The translations under genes and the position numbers were made by a program. From Clostridia bacterium (lineage in GTDB: Bacteria > Bacillota > Clostridia > TANB77 > CAG-465): a DNA stretch of 64,000 nucleotides. Position 1 is the first letter of the stretch; the number at the start of each line of letters is the position of its first letter. The notes under the pieces were generated by a model, which saw only the letters and a program-made list of their open reading frames with translations, made no database searches and was not told where the DNA came from. Positions 7,453 through 16,906 of this stretch are shown one piece after another. Location of the stretch: the NCBI GenBank assembly GCA_017536445.1, contig JAFXHJ010000006.1, positions 1-64,000 of the forward strand, in the 5' to 3' direction.

Positions 7453-8844
7453 ATGCAAATAACACATAATATCCAAAAGATAGGAAGTAAAGAAAACATA
7501 TACATCTATGTGACTATAGAAGATGTATATGAATTTGGAGATGAAAATTTTAGTGATGGTAAATATACTAATTTCTTGAGTAGACTTAGAAAATATGTAA
7601 AGAAAAACTTTAATGAATTAGGAAAAGCATCTGTAGTTCTAGTAATAAATGGAGTTGTTATAGGTACGGTTGCAATGTCGGCTATTCTGCCTAAAACAGA
7701 GGGAAACATAGATAATAATACTAATGCTGGAAAAGTATCGATATATAAAGAAGAGAGTAAAGTAGAAGATAAAGAAGAGATGGCTAGTCAAAAAGAAGAA
7801 AAAACAGCAGCTGAAGAAGAGAGCAAAAAGGAAGTAATTGCTAATACTTCATCTAGTAATACTAAAAAAACAAATAATACAAAAACTACAAATTCATCTA
7901 CTAAGAAACCAACTACAAGTACTAATAAAAAAACAAACGCAACTGCAACAAATAAAACCAATACAAGTACTACTAATAAAGATACGAATAAAAATTCTAG
8001 TACAACAAGTAGCACTTCTACTAAAGAACAAAAAGTTGAAACAATAAAAAGCGGAATATATATTAACTTAAATAACAATGGAGTTATATCTAAGATAGAT
8101 ATAGAAGAATATATAATAGGAGTTGTGGCAGCAGAAATGCCAGCATCATTTCATACGGAGGCATTAAAAGCACAAGCTATACTTGCTAGAACATATGCAA
8201 TAAAGAAAGCTAAAGCGGGGGTGACGTTATTAAACTCTACTTATCATCAAGTATATAATACAGTTGATCAAATGAAGAAAAAGTGGGGCACATCTTTTAA
8301 TGCATATTATAACAAAGTGAAAAACGCGGTAGAAAGTACAGAAGGTAAAGTACTAACATATAACGGTGGATATATAGAGGCAGTGTATTACGCAATAAGT
8401 AATGGTAGTTCAGAACTTCCTAAGTATGTATGGAATAGTACTTATCCATATTTACAAGCGGTAAGTAGTAAATGGGACCAAGATTTATCTGTTGGTAAAT
8501 ATACGGTTAAATTATCATATGAAAAAGTTTCAAAAAAGCTAGGAATAGATGTAAACAAAGAAACTGAATTTAATGTTTTATCAAAGACGGAAGGAAACAG
8601 AATTGCTGAGATAAAGGTGGGAGATATGACATTTGAAGGAAATAAATTTAGAAGTAAGTTAGGACTTAGGTCTACGGATTTTGAAATAACTAAAACAGAT
8701 GTTGGTCTTACAATTACTACACATGGTTATGGACACGGAATAGGGATGAGCCAATATGGAGCAAATGGTGCAGCTAAAGCGGGCTATACATATAAGCAAA
8801 TATTAAATCATTATTATCCAGGAACTACACTTGGAAACATATAA
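7453..8844 (+). CDS. spoIID: SpoIID-like peptidoglycan lytic transglycosylase
   Basis: A 463-residue protein. The C-terminal half is a SpoIID/LytB domain: IEEYIIGVVAAEMPASFH, ALKAQAILARTYA, and the terminal HGYGHGIGMSQYGANGAA...YPGTTL. In spore formers SpoIID cleaves glycan strands during engulfment, together with SpoIIP and SpoIIM. A single membrane helix lies near residues 57-78, preceded by an unusually long charged N-terminal segment of about 55 residues and followed by a Lys/Thr/Asn-rich linker (about 90-190). The nearby spoIIP-like gene supports the role. A vegetative LytB-like function cannot be excluded. Confidence 0.88.
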   Translation: MQITHNIQKIGSKENIYIYVTIEDVYEFGDENFSDGKYTNFLSRLRKYVKKNFNELGKASVVLVINGVVIGTVAMSAILPKTEGNIDNNTNAGKVSIYKEESKVEDKEEMASQKEEKTAAEEESKKEVIANTSSSNTKKTNNTKTTNSSTKKPTTSTNKKTNATATNKTNTSTTNKDTNKNSSTTSSTSTKEQKVETIKSGIYINLNNNGVISKIDIEEYIIGVVAAEMPASFHTEALKAQAILARTYAIKKAKAGVTLLNSTYHQVYNTVDQMKKKWGTSFNAYYNKVKNAVESTEGKVLTYNGGYIEAVYYAISNGSSELPKYVWNSTYPYLQAVSSKWDQDLSVGKYTVKLSYEKVSKKLGIDVNKETEFNVLSKTEGNRIAEIKVGDMTFEGNKFRSKLGLRSTDFEITKTDVGLTITTHGYGHGIGMSQYGANGAAKAGYTYKQILNHYYPGTTLGNI

Positions 8845-8864
8845 CATAAATATGAATAAAAATA

Positions 8865-8892
8865 CACCTAGTACATATTAATGTATTAGGTG
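8865..8892 (+). promoter_or_regulatory. hairpin that includes the ribosome-binding site of the next gene
   Basis: CACCTAGTACAT (8865-8876) pairs with ATGTATTAGGTG (8881-8892) with one G-T wobble and a 4-base loop. The 3' arm contains AGGTG, the ribosome-binding site of the ferritin-like gene at 8898. It may be a weak terminator for spoIID or may mask that site. Confidence 0.6.
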
Positions 8893-8897
8893 ATTTT

Positions 8898-9449
8898 ATG
8901 AATTTTGAACAAGCAAATTTAATAGATTTTAATAAAAACTTTAAGGTAAATAAACCATATCCAGAAATAACATTAACTAGTTTACCATTTGAAGTAATAT
9001 CCAAAATCAAGAGACTTTATGCGGATAGAAGAAGTGAAATGACTAGTGTTATGCAGTACATTTACCAACATTTTATATTAGGATCTGCAGAAGGATTAGA
9101 GAATGTTTCTCATACAATGGAAGAAATATCTGTTGCCGAAATGGAACATTATGAAATACTTGCAAAAATAATGGTTAAGTGTGGGGTTGATCCAAAGAAT
9201 TGTGTATTTATAGATAACAATATAGATATTTGCGATTATTGGAAAGCAAACTATGTAAATTATACAAGAGATTTTATAGATATGTTTGAAAAAAATATTG
9301 CATTGGAGCAGTCTGGAATAAATGGATATCTTGATCTTATAAATAGTACAGATAATGAGAATTTAAAAGATATAATTGAGAGAATTATTGAAGATGAAAA
9401 AGCACATATTGCATACTTTAAAGCTGTATTAGAAGTAGTTAAAAAATAA
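8898..9449 (+). CDS. ferritin-like/rubrerythrin-type four-helix protein
   Basis: A 183-residue helical protein with spaced metal-ligand-like motifs: EISVAEMEHYEIL (ExxH) in helix 2, ALEQSGI in helix 3 and EDEKAHIAYF (ExxH) in helix 4. This is the pattern of ferritin-like diiron or manganese-catalase-like proteins. In helix 1 the expected Glu seems to be Gln (MQYIYQHF), so the metal site may be altered. Similar proteins occur in spore coats of Clostridia (CotJC-type), which would suit the position between spoIID and spoIIP, but this is inference. The start follows AGGTG, which sits in a hairpin. Confidence 0.65.
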   Translation: MNFEQANLIDFNKNFKVNKPYPEITLTSLPFEVISKIKRLYADRRSEMTSVMQYIYQHFILGSAEGLENVSHTMEEISVAEMEHYEILAKIMVKCGVDPKNCVFIDNNIDICDYWKANYVNYTRDFIDMFEKNIALEQSGINGYLDLINSTDNENLKDIIERIIEDEKAHIAYFKAVLEVVKK

Positions 9450-9461
9450 TTATATCTTGTA

Positions 9462-9490
9462 TTGAAAAATGTCGAAATCTTTGATATAAT
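9462..9490 (+). promoter_or_regulatory. sigma-A promoter for the divIVA-like gene
   Basis: TTGAAA (9462-9467), a 17-base spacer and TATAAT (9485-9490) with an extended TGA. Confidence 0.75.
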
Positions 9491-9520
9491 AACTCCGTCG
9501 TAGTATGGAGGGAGTATTAA

Positions 9521-9940
9521 ATGGAGAATGATAAGAAGTTCACTTCTGAAATGTTTGGATATGCTAAAAAGGAAGTTGAAGAATATATAAAGGAACTTAA
9601 GTCAGATTATGAGGGCAGATTACAAGTTGAGAAGGCAGAAGTAAACAGACTTTCTAACGAAATAACTATCATAAGAAAGAAACTTGAAAGATATGATAGT
9701 GAATATCTACAAAAACAAGAAAAAGTTGCTAATGCACTAATTACTGCAGAAGATCAATCTAAAGCAATTGTTGAAAGTGCAAGACAAGAAGCAATTAGTG
9801 AAAAAAATAGAATTGAAGCTTTAATTGAAGCAGAAAAGGAAAAACTATTAGATATTAAAAAAGAGGTAATCGGGTTAAAAGAAAGAACAATAAGTGTATT
9901 AGAAAAATATAATACTTCAATGTCAGATCTTTTAGATTAA
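9521..9940 (+). CDS. DivIVA-like coiled-coil protein
   Basis: A 139-residue, almost fully coiled-coil protein. The N terminus FTSEMFGYAKKEVEEYIKEL resembles the conserved start of DivIVA/GpsB proteins (F...GY...EV..yl), which bind curved membrane at the poles or septum. The coil runs from about residue 20 to the end. It is shorter than typical DivIVA and has no obvious second domain. The start follows GGAGG. It lies between sporulation genes and has its own promoter, so it could act in polar septation or in cell division. Confidence 0.65.
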   Translation: MENDKKFTSEMFGYAKKEVEEYIKELKSDYEGRLQVEKAEVNRLSNEITIIRKKLERYDSEYLQKQEKVANALITAEDQSKAIVESARQEAISEKNRIEALIEAEKEKLLDIKKEVIGLKERTISVLEKYNTSMSDLLD

Positions 9941-9992
9941 TTTAATCATAATATTTAACTAATCGTAATAACATAGAATAAGGTGATAGTCT

Positions 9993-11165
9993 ATGGAATA
10001 TACGGTTAGTTTTTTAAATGCCGTTTTAAATAAAATAAAAAATATAAAAACGATTATAAAAGAAAAAATATCTAAATACTTACATATTAGTGCATCTTTA
10101 ACATTTGGCGCAAGTTTGTTAACTATTTTAGGAATATCTTTATTAAGAATGCCAAAGCTATATAATGGACTTTTTATGTTTGCAACAAATGTAAGAGAAA
10201 AAATGGATATGAATCTAGATATGACTGCATTTCTTAAAGCTTATCCTGTTCTTAATGTGGACAATTATATTTTAGCAGAAAAAGAAATTGCGGAAAAAGT
10301 GGATAATAAAGAAACTCCTGCTATTAAAGAGGAGGTTGTTCAATCACAAGATACAAGCCTGTTTGATGCGTCTGCAGTAGATGTAAATGGGAATAACATT
10401 GTGTTAGAAGAGTCTGATGCAGTAAAAAAGAGCACAAAAGCATATACAAGAATAGATATAGATGGAGTAACGGTGTTAGACTATTCTTCTAAGAAAATTA
10501 ATTATGAAGAAATAATGGATATGGAATTAAATTTAAAAAAATCAGATGATATGGTGTTAATGTATTCAACGCATACATCAGAAACATATACCAATAGTGA
10601 TACATATAAATTTGGATATTCTGGAACATATAGGACAAAAGATGCGAAATATAATATGCTATCGGTTGCGCATATATTAAATAAGACATTAAACGAAAAG
10701 GGGATAGAAACTATATTTGATACAACTCCTCATGACTATGTATCATATAACAATGCATATAAAAACTCTATGAAAACATTAAATAAAAATTTAGAAGAGT
10801 ATTCTCATTTTGGACTTGTAATAGATGTTCATAGAGATGCTTCCGGAGATTTAACGTTTGGACCAAGAACGAAAATAAATGGTAAAAGCACAGCTAAACT
10901 TATGATAGTAATAGGTGTGGGATATCAAAGTTTAGAAAATAAATATTGGAAAGAAAATTTAAGCGCTGCACTTAAAATAGCAAAGGTTGGTGAAGCTATG
11001 TATCCAGGACTTTTTAGACATGTTTTAGTTAGAGATTCTAGATATAATCAACATATAGAAGACGGCAGTATATTAATTGAAGTTGGCGCAACAGGAAATA
11101 CTTTAGAGGAAGCATATTATGCAGCAAGATGTTTAGGAAATATAATAGAAAAATTGTATAATTAG
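9993..11165 (+). CDS. spoIIP: stage II sporulation protein P-like amidase/endopeptidase
   Basis: A 390-residue membrane-anchored peptidoglycan hydrolase used with SpoIID in engulfment. A membrane helix lies at about residues 32-52. The catalytic domain (from about 185) shows the SpoIIP metal-site motifs: LMYSTHTSETY, LVIDVHRDASG and a late ILIEVGATGNTLEEA. Length and order match the family. The start follows AAGGTGA. Next to the SpoIID-like gene, as expected for partners, although each gene has its own spacing and probably its own control. Confidence 0.92.
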   Translation: MEYTVSFLNAVLNKIKNIKTIIKEKISKYLHISASLTFGASLLTILGISLLRMPKLYNGLFMFATNVREKMDMNLDMTAFLKAYPVLNVDNYILAEKEIAEKVDNKETPAIKEEVVQSQDTSLFDASAVDVNGNNIVLEESDAVKKSTKAYTRIDIDGVTVLDYSSKKINYEEIMDMELNLKKSDDMVLMYSTHTSETYTNSDTYKFGYSGTYRTKDAKYNMLSVAHILNKTLNEKGIETIFDTTPHDYVSYNNAYKNSMKTLNKNLEEYSHFGLVIDVHRDASGDLTFGPRTKINGKSTAKLMIVIGVGYQSLENKYWKENLSAALKIAKVGEAMYPGLFRHVLVRDSRYNQHIEDGSILIEVGATGNTLEEAYYAARCLGNIIEKLYN

Positions 11166-11205
11166 GTAGGAAATTGACGTAATTTGTTTTTTTATCTCCA
11201 TTTAC

Positions 11206-11234
11206 TTGCAATTGAGAAGGATAAATTATATAAT
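11206..11234 (+). promoter_or_regulatory. sigma-A promoter for rny
   Basis: TTGCAA (11206-11211), a 17-base spacer and TATAAT (11229-11234), leaving a leader of about 110 bases before the start. Confidence 0.65.
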
Positions 11235-11350
11235 ATGGTTAGGCAAAATGTAATTTGACAGAAATTGTATAAACAATGTCAAAATTAATATAGATAAAAG
11301 TTATATAGATTAGATATTGTACTTTGAAAATTTAATATGGAGGTAAAAAA

Positions 11351-12898
11351 ATGACAGGTATAATTATAGCAATTGTCGCTACACTTGTTGTTTCAATACC
11401 TACATCTGTTTTAGTAACAAGTTCGCAAAAGAAAAAACATGATGCTCGTGACTTAGAGAGTGCGGAAAACAGATCAAAGAAAATGATCGAAGATGCTAAA
11501 CAAGAAGCTGAAAGAATTAAAAAAGATGCAATGATTGAGGCTAAAGATGAGGTAATTAAACAAAAAGAAGAAGCAGACAGAGAGATTAAACAAAAGAAAG
11601 CCGAAATAGAAAAAGCAGAACAAAGAGTAAATCAAAGACAAGACCTAGTAGACAAAAGATTTGATTTAATCGAGGAAAAAGAAATAAGCTTTTCTATGAA
11701 GCAACAAGCATTAGAGAAGAAAGAAAAAGAACTAGAAAACTCATTCAAAAAAGAAGAAGAAGAACTAGTTAGAATCTCTAGACTTACAGTTGAAGACGCC
11801 AAACGTGAATTAATGGCAAGACTGGAAGATGATATGAAAACAGAAATGGCAAACTACATAGTAGATGCTCAAGCTAAAGCTAAATTTGAAGTAGATAAAA
11901 AAGCTAAACAAATGTTAGTTGGAGCAATTCAAAGATGCGCTGCTGACCATACTTCCGAAGCAACTATATCAGTTGTAAATCTACCAAGTGATGATATGAA
12001 AGGTAGAATTATAGGAAGAGAAGGTAGAAACATTAAATCTATTGAAACATTAACAGGAATAGATATCATAATAGATGATACACCAGATGTAATAGTATTA
12101 TCTAGCTTTGATCCAATCCGTAGAGAAGTAGCACGTCTTGCAATTGAAAGATTAATTGCAGATGGAAGAATACATCCAGGAAAGATTGAAGAAACAATCG
12201 AAAAAGCTAAAGTAGAAGTAGCTAATACAGTTAAGGAAGAAGGAGAAAGAGCTCTTTATGAAACAGGAGTTATTAATCTTCATCCAGACCTAATTCAATT
12301 ATTAGGTAAATTAAGATATAGAACAAGTTATGGACAAAATGTTCTTAACCATTCTATTGAAGTAGCACATATAGCTGGACTTCTAGCATCAGAATTAGGA
12401 CTAGATGTAGCTTTAGCAAAACGTGCAGGCTTACTTCATGATATTGGTAAATCAGTAGACCATGAAGCTGAAGGAACACACGTAGAACTAGGTGTAGAAA
12501 TACTTAAGAGATACAAAGAATCTGATGCCGTTATTAATGCAGTAGCAGCTCACCACGGTGACTGTGAACCAACTACAATGGAAGCTGTATTAATTCAAGC
12601 AGCAGATGCGGTATCTGCATCAAGACCCGGAGCGAGACGTGAAACTGTAGACACATATATCAAGAGATTACAAAAACTTGAAGAAATTTGTGATGGATAT
12701 AAAGGTGTAGATAAATCTTACGCTATCCAAGCTGGTAGAGAAGTAAGAATTATTGTTAAACCGGAACAAGTAGATGATTCTGCTGCAACAATTATGGCAC
12801 GAAATATTGCTAAGCAAATTGAAGCAGAAATGAATTATCCAGGACAAATAAAAGTAAACGTAATTCGTGAAACAAGAGCAGTTGAACTTGCAAAATAA
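11351..12898 (+). CDS. rny: ribonuclease Y
   Basis: A 515-residue endoribonuclease that starts mRNA decay from the membrane. An N-terminal membrane helix (residues 1-25) is followed by a long coiled coil (30-195), a KH domain ([19 protein letters not shown]) and an HD domain with [14 protein letters not shown] and AAHHGDCEP. Full length for the family. The start follows GGAGGTAAAAAA. It is the only gene between its promoter and a strong terminator. Confidence 0.97.
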   Translation: MTGIIIAIVATLVVSIPTSVLVTSSQKKKHDARDLESAENRSKKMIEDAKQEAERIKKDAMIEAKDEVIKQKEEADREIKQKKAEIEKAEQRVNQRQDLVDKRFDLIEEKEISFSMKQQALEKKEKELENSFKKEEEELVRISRLTVEDAKRELMARLEDDMKTEMANYIVDAQAKAKFEVDKKAKQMLVGAIQRCAADHTSEATISVVNLPSDDMKGRIIGREGRNIKSIETLTGIDIIIDDTPDVIVLSSFDPIRREVARLAIERLIADGRIHPGKIEETIEKAKVEVANTVKEEGERALYETGVINLHPDLIQLLGKLRYRTSYGQNVLNHSIEVAHIAGLLASELGLDVALAKRAGLLHDIGKSVDHEAEGTHVELGVEILKRYKESDAVINAVAAHHGDCEPTTMEAVLIQAADAVSASRPGARRETVDTYIKRLQKLEEICDGYKGVDKSYAIQAGREVRIIVKPEQVDDSAATIMARNIAKQIEAEMNYPGQIKVNVIRETRAVELAK

Positions 12899-12912
12899 AA
12901 TTAATAAATAAT

Positions 12913-12946
12913 AAAACGCCATCAACGAAAGTTGAGGGCGTTTTTT
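12913..12946 (+). terminator. intrinsic terminator of rny
   Basis: AAAACGCC(A)TCAAC / GTTGAGGGCGTTTTTT hairpin with a T-run. Confidence 0.9.
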
Positions 12947-12948
12947 AG

Positions 12949-12977
12949 TTGTAAATTTACATAAAAAGTGATATAAT
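12949..12977 (+). promoter_or_regulatory. sigma-A promoter
   Basis: TTGTAA (12949-12954), a 17-base spacer and TATAAT (12972-12977) with extended TGA. It begins directly after the rny terminator and drives the 198-residue gene. Confidence 0.75.
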
Positions 12978-13029
12978 ACTAAGCATAATATAAATTTCTT
13001 ATCCAAGTAATTACGAAGGAGGTTTGGGC

Positions 13030-13626
13030 ATGTTTAGGAAGAAGTCATTTATATATAATTGGTGGGTTGGTACTAAATCTGAACGGAATTGCTTTGTAGA
13101 TATTTTCTCAAAAGAATGTATTACGAATGCATGCATCGTTGTAGGACAAGTACATTCTACTTTTTGTGATATGGAAACAAGTAGGAATCCTGTTGTAAAA
13201 GTAACTAAAAGAGGAATAATAACAGCGAGTGGACGTTTTTATCCGTATTCTACAGCGCATCCATTATATTTAATGTATCTTAACGAAATCCATAGCAACG
13301 AAAGAGGATGCGTAGCATTTAATTGGTGTGAAAGTAGAAAGGTGGAAAATCAAATTACAGCGGATGTTTTATTTCCAAACGGAGAATATAAAGAAAACAT
13401 TACGTTTGATTTTGAATCTCTTATTGAACAACATCCAAATTTTTTAGGGTTTTCTAAGACGCTTCAAAGTAGGGTGGTGTTTAATACTTTTGACGTAAGA
13501 CCATTTAGGCCTGAGTATAAAGGGTGGATATCTCCAAATGAAGTACACGAATCTGCAGAGAAATTCGAGGATTACAAAAAGGAAATCGTAAGAAGAACAA
13601 CGAATCTTTTTAAAACAATTAAATGA
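13030..13626 (+). CDS. hypothetical cytoplasmic protein
   Basis: A 198-residue protein that I do not recognise. It has no signal peptide or membrane helix, contains several Trp and Cys residues (IYNWWVG, FNWCES) and a central PFxxG-free beta-like region (VVKVTKRGIITASGRFYPY). The start at 13030 is chosen because GGAGG lies 7 bases upstream; the TTG at 13024 would overlap that site. It is a single-gene unit with its own promoter and terminator and with codon use unlike rny and folC on either side, so it fits the acquired-cassette class. Confidence 0.7.
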   Translation: MFRKKSFIYNWWVGTKSERNCFVDIFSKECITNACIVVGQVHSTFCDMETSRNPVVKVTKRGIITASGRFYPYSTAHPLYLMYLNEIHSNERGCVAFNWCESRKVENQITADVLFPNGEYKENITFDFESLIEQHPNFLGFSKTLQSRVVFNTFDVRPFRPEYKGWISPNEVHESAEKFEDYKKEIVRRTTNLFKTIK

Positions 13627-13628
13627 AC

Positions 13629-13669
13629 AAAAAAGCACAACTTAAACTAACATTTGAGTTGTGCTTTTT
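13629..13669 (+). terminator. intrinsic terminator
   Basis: AAAAGCACAACT / AGTTGTGCTTTTT hairpin after the 198-residue gene. Confidence 0.85.
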
Positions 13670-13702
13670 GCTATTTAATACATTGTATTAAAAGGTGCGT
13701 TA

Positions 13703-13732
13703 TTGTAATTTATAGATAGTTTATAATATAAT
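13703..13732 (+). promoter_or_regulatory. sigma-A promoter for folC
   Basis: TTGTAA (13703-13708), an 18-base spacer and TATAAT (13727-13732); a second overlapping TATAAT lies at 13722. Confidence 0.6.
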
Positions 13733-13769
13733 GGAGTAGTGAATAAGTAACAAAAGAAAAGGAGAAATA

Positions 13770-15065
13770 ATGATAGATATAAATTCATATTTTGATAACT
13801 GTTATCGCGGAAGTAAAAATCCAGATCTAAAATATATAAAAGAATTCTTAAAACAATACGATAGTCCTGAAGAAAAATTAAAGTTCATACATATAGCAGG
13901 AACTAATGGTAAGGGCAGCTGTACAGAAATGGTAAGTAACATTTTAGAAAAACAAGGCTACACAGTAGGTAAGTTTATAACTCCGCATTTAATAAATTAT
14001 AATGAAAGAATAAGTGTAAATAGTAAACATATAACAAACGGAGAACTAGAAGAATTAATATTAGAACTTGAACCTAAAATTGATGATTTTAAGAATTCTA
14101 AAAATATAAGATTATCCTACTTTGAAATATTAACAATAATAGCATTTATATATTATTCTAGAAAAAATGTAGACTTTGCAGTTTTAGAAACAGGTTTAGG
14201 TGGAAGAGATGATGCGACTAACATAATTTCTAACACGCTTGTTTCTATAATATCTTCAGTAGATTATGATCATTTAAGACTTTTAGGTGGAACATTAACT
14301 GAGATTGCAACAAAGAAGGTTGGAATAATTAAACCTAATTCACATACTGTTGTATATAATATGGTAGATGAGGTTATGTATGTTGTGAAGGAAAAATGTA
14401 AGAAGGAAAATAACACACTACATATAATAAATAATAAAGATATATCTGGATATATCTTTAATGAAGATTATCAATATTTTGATTACAAAACATTACCAAA
14501 TGTTGCAGTAAACTTAAAAGGCAAAAAACAAATAATAAATGCCAGCTTATGTATAGAAACTATAAATATTTTAAAAAGCCTTGGATATGAAGTATCAAAT
14601 GAAGCAATATATGAAGGTTTAAGAACAGTAGTACATAAAGCAAGAATGGAAAAGATATCAGACTTGCCAGAAATATATTATGACGGGGCACACAACACTC
14701 CAGCTATGCATAACTTTATAGATATGATAGATATGTATTATAAAAATAATAAAAGGATATACATTGTATCTATTCTAAAAAGGAAAGAATATGAAAAAAT
14801 GGTAAAAATATTATTAGAAGATAAAGAGGCAACAATAATATTAACATCTGGTACAGAAGATAATAAATATGCAACATCTCAAATGTTATATGAAGTAGCA
14901 TTAAAGAATAATAGAGGACCTAATGTACTTATGAAATCTTTGGATGAAGCTTTGGAATTTGCGTTCAAGCACTCTTTTGATGCAACAACATTTGTAGTGG
15001 GAAGCTTCTATGTATATGGAAAAGTATTAAATAAAATTAAAGAGTTAAAAGAAAAAATGTCGTAA
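13770..15065 (+). CDS. folC: folylpolyglutamate synthase / dihydrofolate synthase
   Basis: A 431-residue Mur-ligase-type enzyme that adds glutamate to folates. The ATP loop HIAGTNGKGSC is at about residues 42-53, followed by FITPHLINYNERI and the VLETGLGGRDDATN metal-site segment. A C-terminal ligase domain contains YYDGAHNTPAMHNF. Full length. The start follows AAGGAG. Together with folD downstream in the window it serves one-carbon metabolism. Whether it also has the dihydrofolate synthase activity cannot be told from sequence. Confidence 0.93.
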   Translation: MIDINSYFDNCYRGSKNPDLKYIKEFLKQYDSPEEKLKFIHIAGTNGKGSCTEMVSNILEKQGYTVGKFITPHLINYNERISVNSKHITNGELEELILELEPKIDDFKNSKNIRLSYFEILTIIAFIYYSRKNVDFAVLETGLGGRDDATNIISNTLVSIISSVDYDHLRLLGGTLTEIATKKVGIIKPNSHTVVYNMVDEVMYVVKEKCKKENNTLHIINNKDISGYIFNEDYQYFDYKTLPNVAVNLKGKKQIINASLCIETINILKSLGYEVSNEAIYEGLRTVVHKARMEKISDLPEIYYDGAHNTPAMHNFIDMIDMYYKNNKRIYIVSILKRKEYEKMVKILLEDKEATIILTSGTEDNKYATSQMLYEVALKNNRGPNVLMKSLDEALEFAFKHSFDATTFVVGSFYVYGKVLNKIKELKEKMS

Positions 15066-15073
15066 TTTGTAAA

Positions 15074-15112
15074 CGAACACTTTGTATGAGCTGCAAGGTG
15101 TTCGTAGCTTTT
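15074..15112 (+). terminator. intrinsic terminator of folC
   Basis: CGAACACTTTG / CAAGGTGTTCG (one G-T pair), then a T-rich run. Confidence 0.75.
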
Positions 15113-15212
15113 TATATAAAAATATTTAAATCTTGTTTACTTGTAAAGTTGAAATTATTAGAATATGAGTATAGTTATTCTTATCGCACACATAATAATT
15201 TTGGTGATTAAA

Positions 15213-15677
15213 ATGAGAATAAGATTATTAAAGAAAAATGAAATAAAAGAAGTGTCTAAACTTCTAGTTACTGCTTATGAAAATGAGGATAAAGATAGAA
15301 GATGGAATGAAAAATGTGCAGAAGATTATGTACAAATGATGTATAAAATATGTAATAAATTATGTTTTGTTGCAGTTGAAGAAGGGAAAATAGTAGGAGT
15401 AACATTAAATATAATTATGCCAGACTTTTGTAAAGAAATAGTAGAATCACGTGTGCTTTTGGTTCATCCGGACTTTAGAAGACAAAAAATAGGTACAAAG
15501 TTAATAACAAAAGTATGTGAAAAAGCTTTGAACGATTTTAATATCGAAGAAATAGAAAGTAGCATTTACACCTTAACAAACTTTCCTATTACTTGGTATG
15601 AATGTATTGGCTTTAGAACAAAGAAATATTATGAGGTGACAAGAGCAAATATAGCAAATATACTAAATAAAATGTAA
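15213..15677 (+). CDS. GNAT-family N-acetyltransferase
   Basis: A 154-residue GNAT fold enzyme that would transfer an acetyl group from acetyl-CoA. The acetyl-CoA loop is visible as LLVHPDFRRQKIGTKLITKV (the RxxxG[I/T]G-like P-loop) and the C-terminal strand as WYECIGFRTKKYYE. The substrate is unknown. The start at 15213 follows GGTGATTAAA; the 16 residues before it in the same frame are hydrophobic but have no ribosome-binding site. The gene ends convergently with dinB, with an inverted repeat between them. Confidence 0.8.
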   Translation: MRIRLLKKNEIKEVSKLLVTAYENEDKDRRWNEKCAEDYVQMMYKICNKLCFVAVEEGKIVGVTLNIIMPDFCKEIVESRVLLVHPDFRRQKIGTKLITKVCEKALNDFNIEEIESSIYTLTNFPITWYECIGFRTKKYYEVTRANIANILNKM

Positions 15678-15690
15678 CATTTGCTATATT
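15648..15690. terminator. inverted repeat between convergent genes
   Basis: AATATAGCAAAT (15648-15659) and ATTTGCTATATT (15679-15690) are perfect complements around the stop codon of the GNAT gene. It may terminate transcription from both sides, but lacks a strong T-run. Confidence 0.45.
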
Positions 15691-16890
15691 CTAAATATTG
15701 TTTTTTGAATTTTTGTCAGAATGTATTAAAGAACCTCTAGTAATAAGATGATTATTGCCAAATTTATTTAAAATGTTATCTACTGTTTTATCTAACTTGT
15801 GTTCTTTTTCACTAAAATTTTCAAATAAATTTAATTGAGTAGTTTCATCTAGTTCCAAATTGCTAAGACTCACTCCAATTAATCTTAGAGGTTCGCCTTT
15901 ATACATTTTGTTAAATATATTTTTACAGTCTTTATATATTTCAGATGTTCCATTAGTAGGAAAATCTAAAGTAGCGGAAGAAGAATATACTTTAAAGTTA
16001 CTTGTCTTAAGTGAAATAGTTATTGTATTAGCCTTCATATTTTCCTTTCTAAGTCTATTACATGTATCTTGAACAACATCTAATATAAATGAGTATATTT
16101 CTTCTAAATTAGTAAGGTCATAAGAAGATGTTTTGCTATGGCCAACAGATTTTGGAGTTTCTTTCCTTTGATGCCTTTCATCAATATCTTTACCCCAAGC
16201 ATAGTTATATAAATCTTCCCCTTGGGATTTAAGATGCACTTTTAAAATATTAATATCTGTATTAGCAAGTTTACCAACAGTATCAATTCCTATTGCTTTT
16301 AATTTAGGAGCAGTTTTGCCGCCTAACAGAAACATATTTTCAATAGGTAATGGCCAAAATTTTTCTTTTATTTCACTTGTATATAATGTATGTATTTTAT
16401 TTGGTTTTTCAAAATCACTAGCCACTTTTGCTAGATATTTTGTATCAGATATACCAATGTTTACGGTAAATCCTAATTCGTTAAATATTCTATCTTTAAT
16501 GCTATTTGCAACATCCATAACACTACCTAAAAGTGGAATGTATGAAATAAAACATTCGTCAATCGAGTAAGGCTCGATTTCATCAGAGAAATCTTCAAGA
16601 AGTTTTCTAAGTTTTTTACTTTCTGCTTCGTAATATGAATGATTAGGGGGAACACATAAAAGATTAGGGCATTTCTTCATAGCAGCAAATATGGGTTCTC
16701 CTGTTTTAACGCCCATATCTTTAGCTGGTTTAGATTTTGCAAGTATTATACCGGTCCTATTTTTAGGATCTCCGGCTACAGCAGAAGGTATAGTTCTAAG
16801 GTCTATTTGTTCCCCTTCTTTTAATCTTTTAACCGCTTCCCAAGATAGAAAAGCATTATTAACATCTATGTGAAAATATATTTTAGACAA
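15691..16890 (-). CDS. dinB: DNA polymerase IV-like Y-family polymerase
   Basis: A 399-residue translesion polymerase. The catalytic acidic residues are seen in YFHIDVNNAFLSWEAV near the start and in PYSIDECFISY (S-x-D-E); the helix-hairpin-helix region (NMFLLGGKTAPKLKAIGI) and the little-finger domain follow. VNNAFLSWEAV resembles the Clostridia branch of DinB/UmuC-like enzymes. The frame runs to 16935, but a promoter occupies 16907-16935, so those codons cannot be translated from it; a TTG at 16890, 8 bases after GGTG, is the probable start. Likely part of DNA-damage tolerance. Confidence 0.9.
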   Translation of the reverse strand: MSKIYFHIDVNNAFLSWEAVKRLKEGEQIDLRTIPSAVAGDPKNRTGIILAKSKPAKDMGVKTGEPIFAAMKKCPNLLCVPPNHSYYEAESKKLRKLLEDFSDEIEPYSIDECFISYIPLLGSVMDVANSIKDRIFNELGFTVNIGISDTKYLAKVASDFEKPNKIHTLYTSEIKEKFWPLPIENMFLLGGKTAPKLKAIGIDTVGKLANTDINILKVHLKSQGEDLYNYAWGKDIDERHQRKETPKSVGHSKTSSYDLTNLEEIYSFILDVVQDTCNRLRKENMKANTITISLKTSNFKVYSSSATLDFPTNGTSEIYKDCKNIFNKMYKGEPLRLIGVSLSNLELDETTQLNLFENFSEKEHKLDKTVDNILNKFGNNHLITRGSLIHSDKNSKNNI

Positions 16891-16906
16891 CTTTATCACC
16901 AAAAAT

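Noticed and set aside
7788-8078. 96-residue hydrophobic reading frame on the minus strand
   Set aside because: It is the mirror of the Lys/Thr/Asn-rich linker of the SpoIID-like protein and has no ribosome-binding site.
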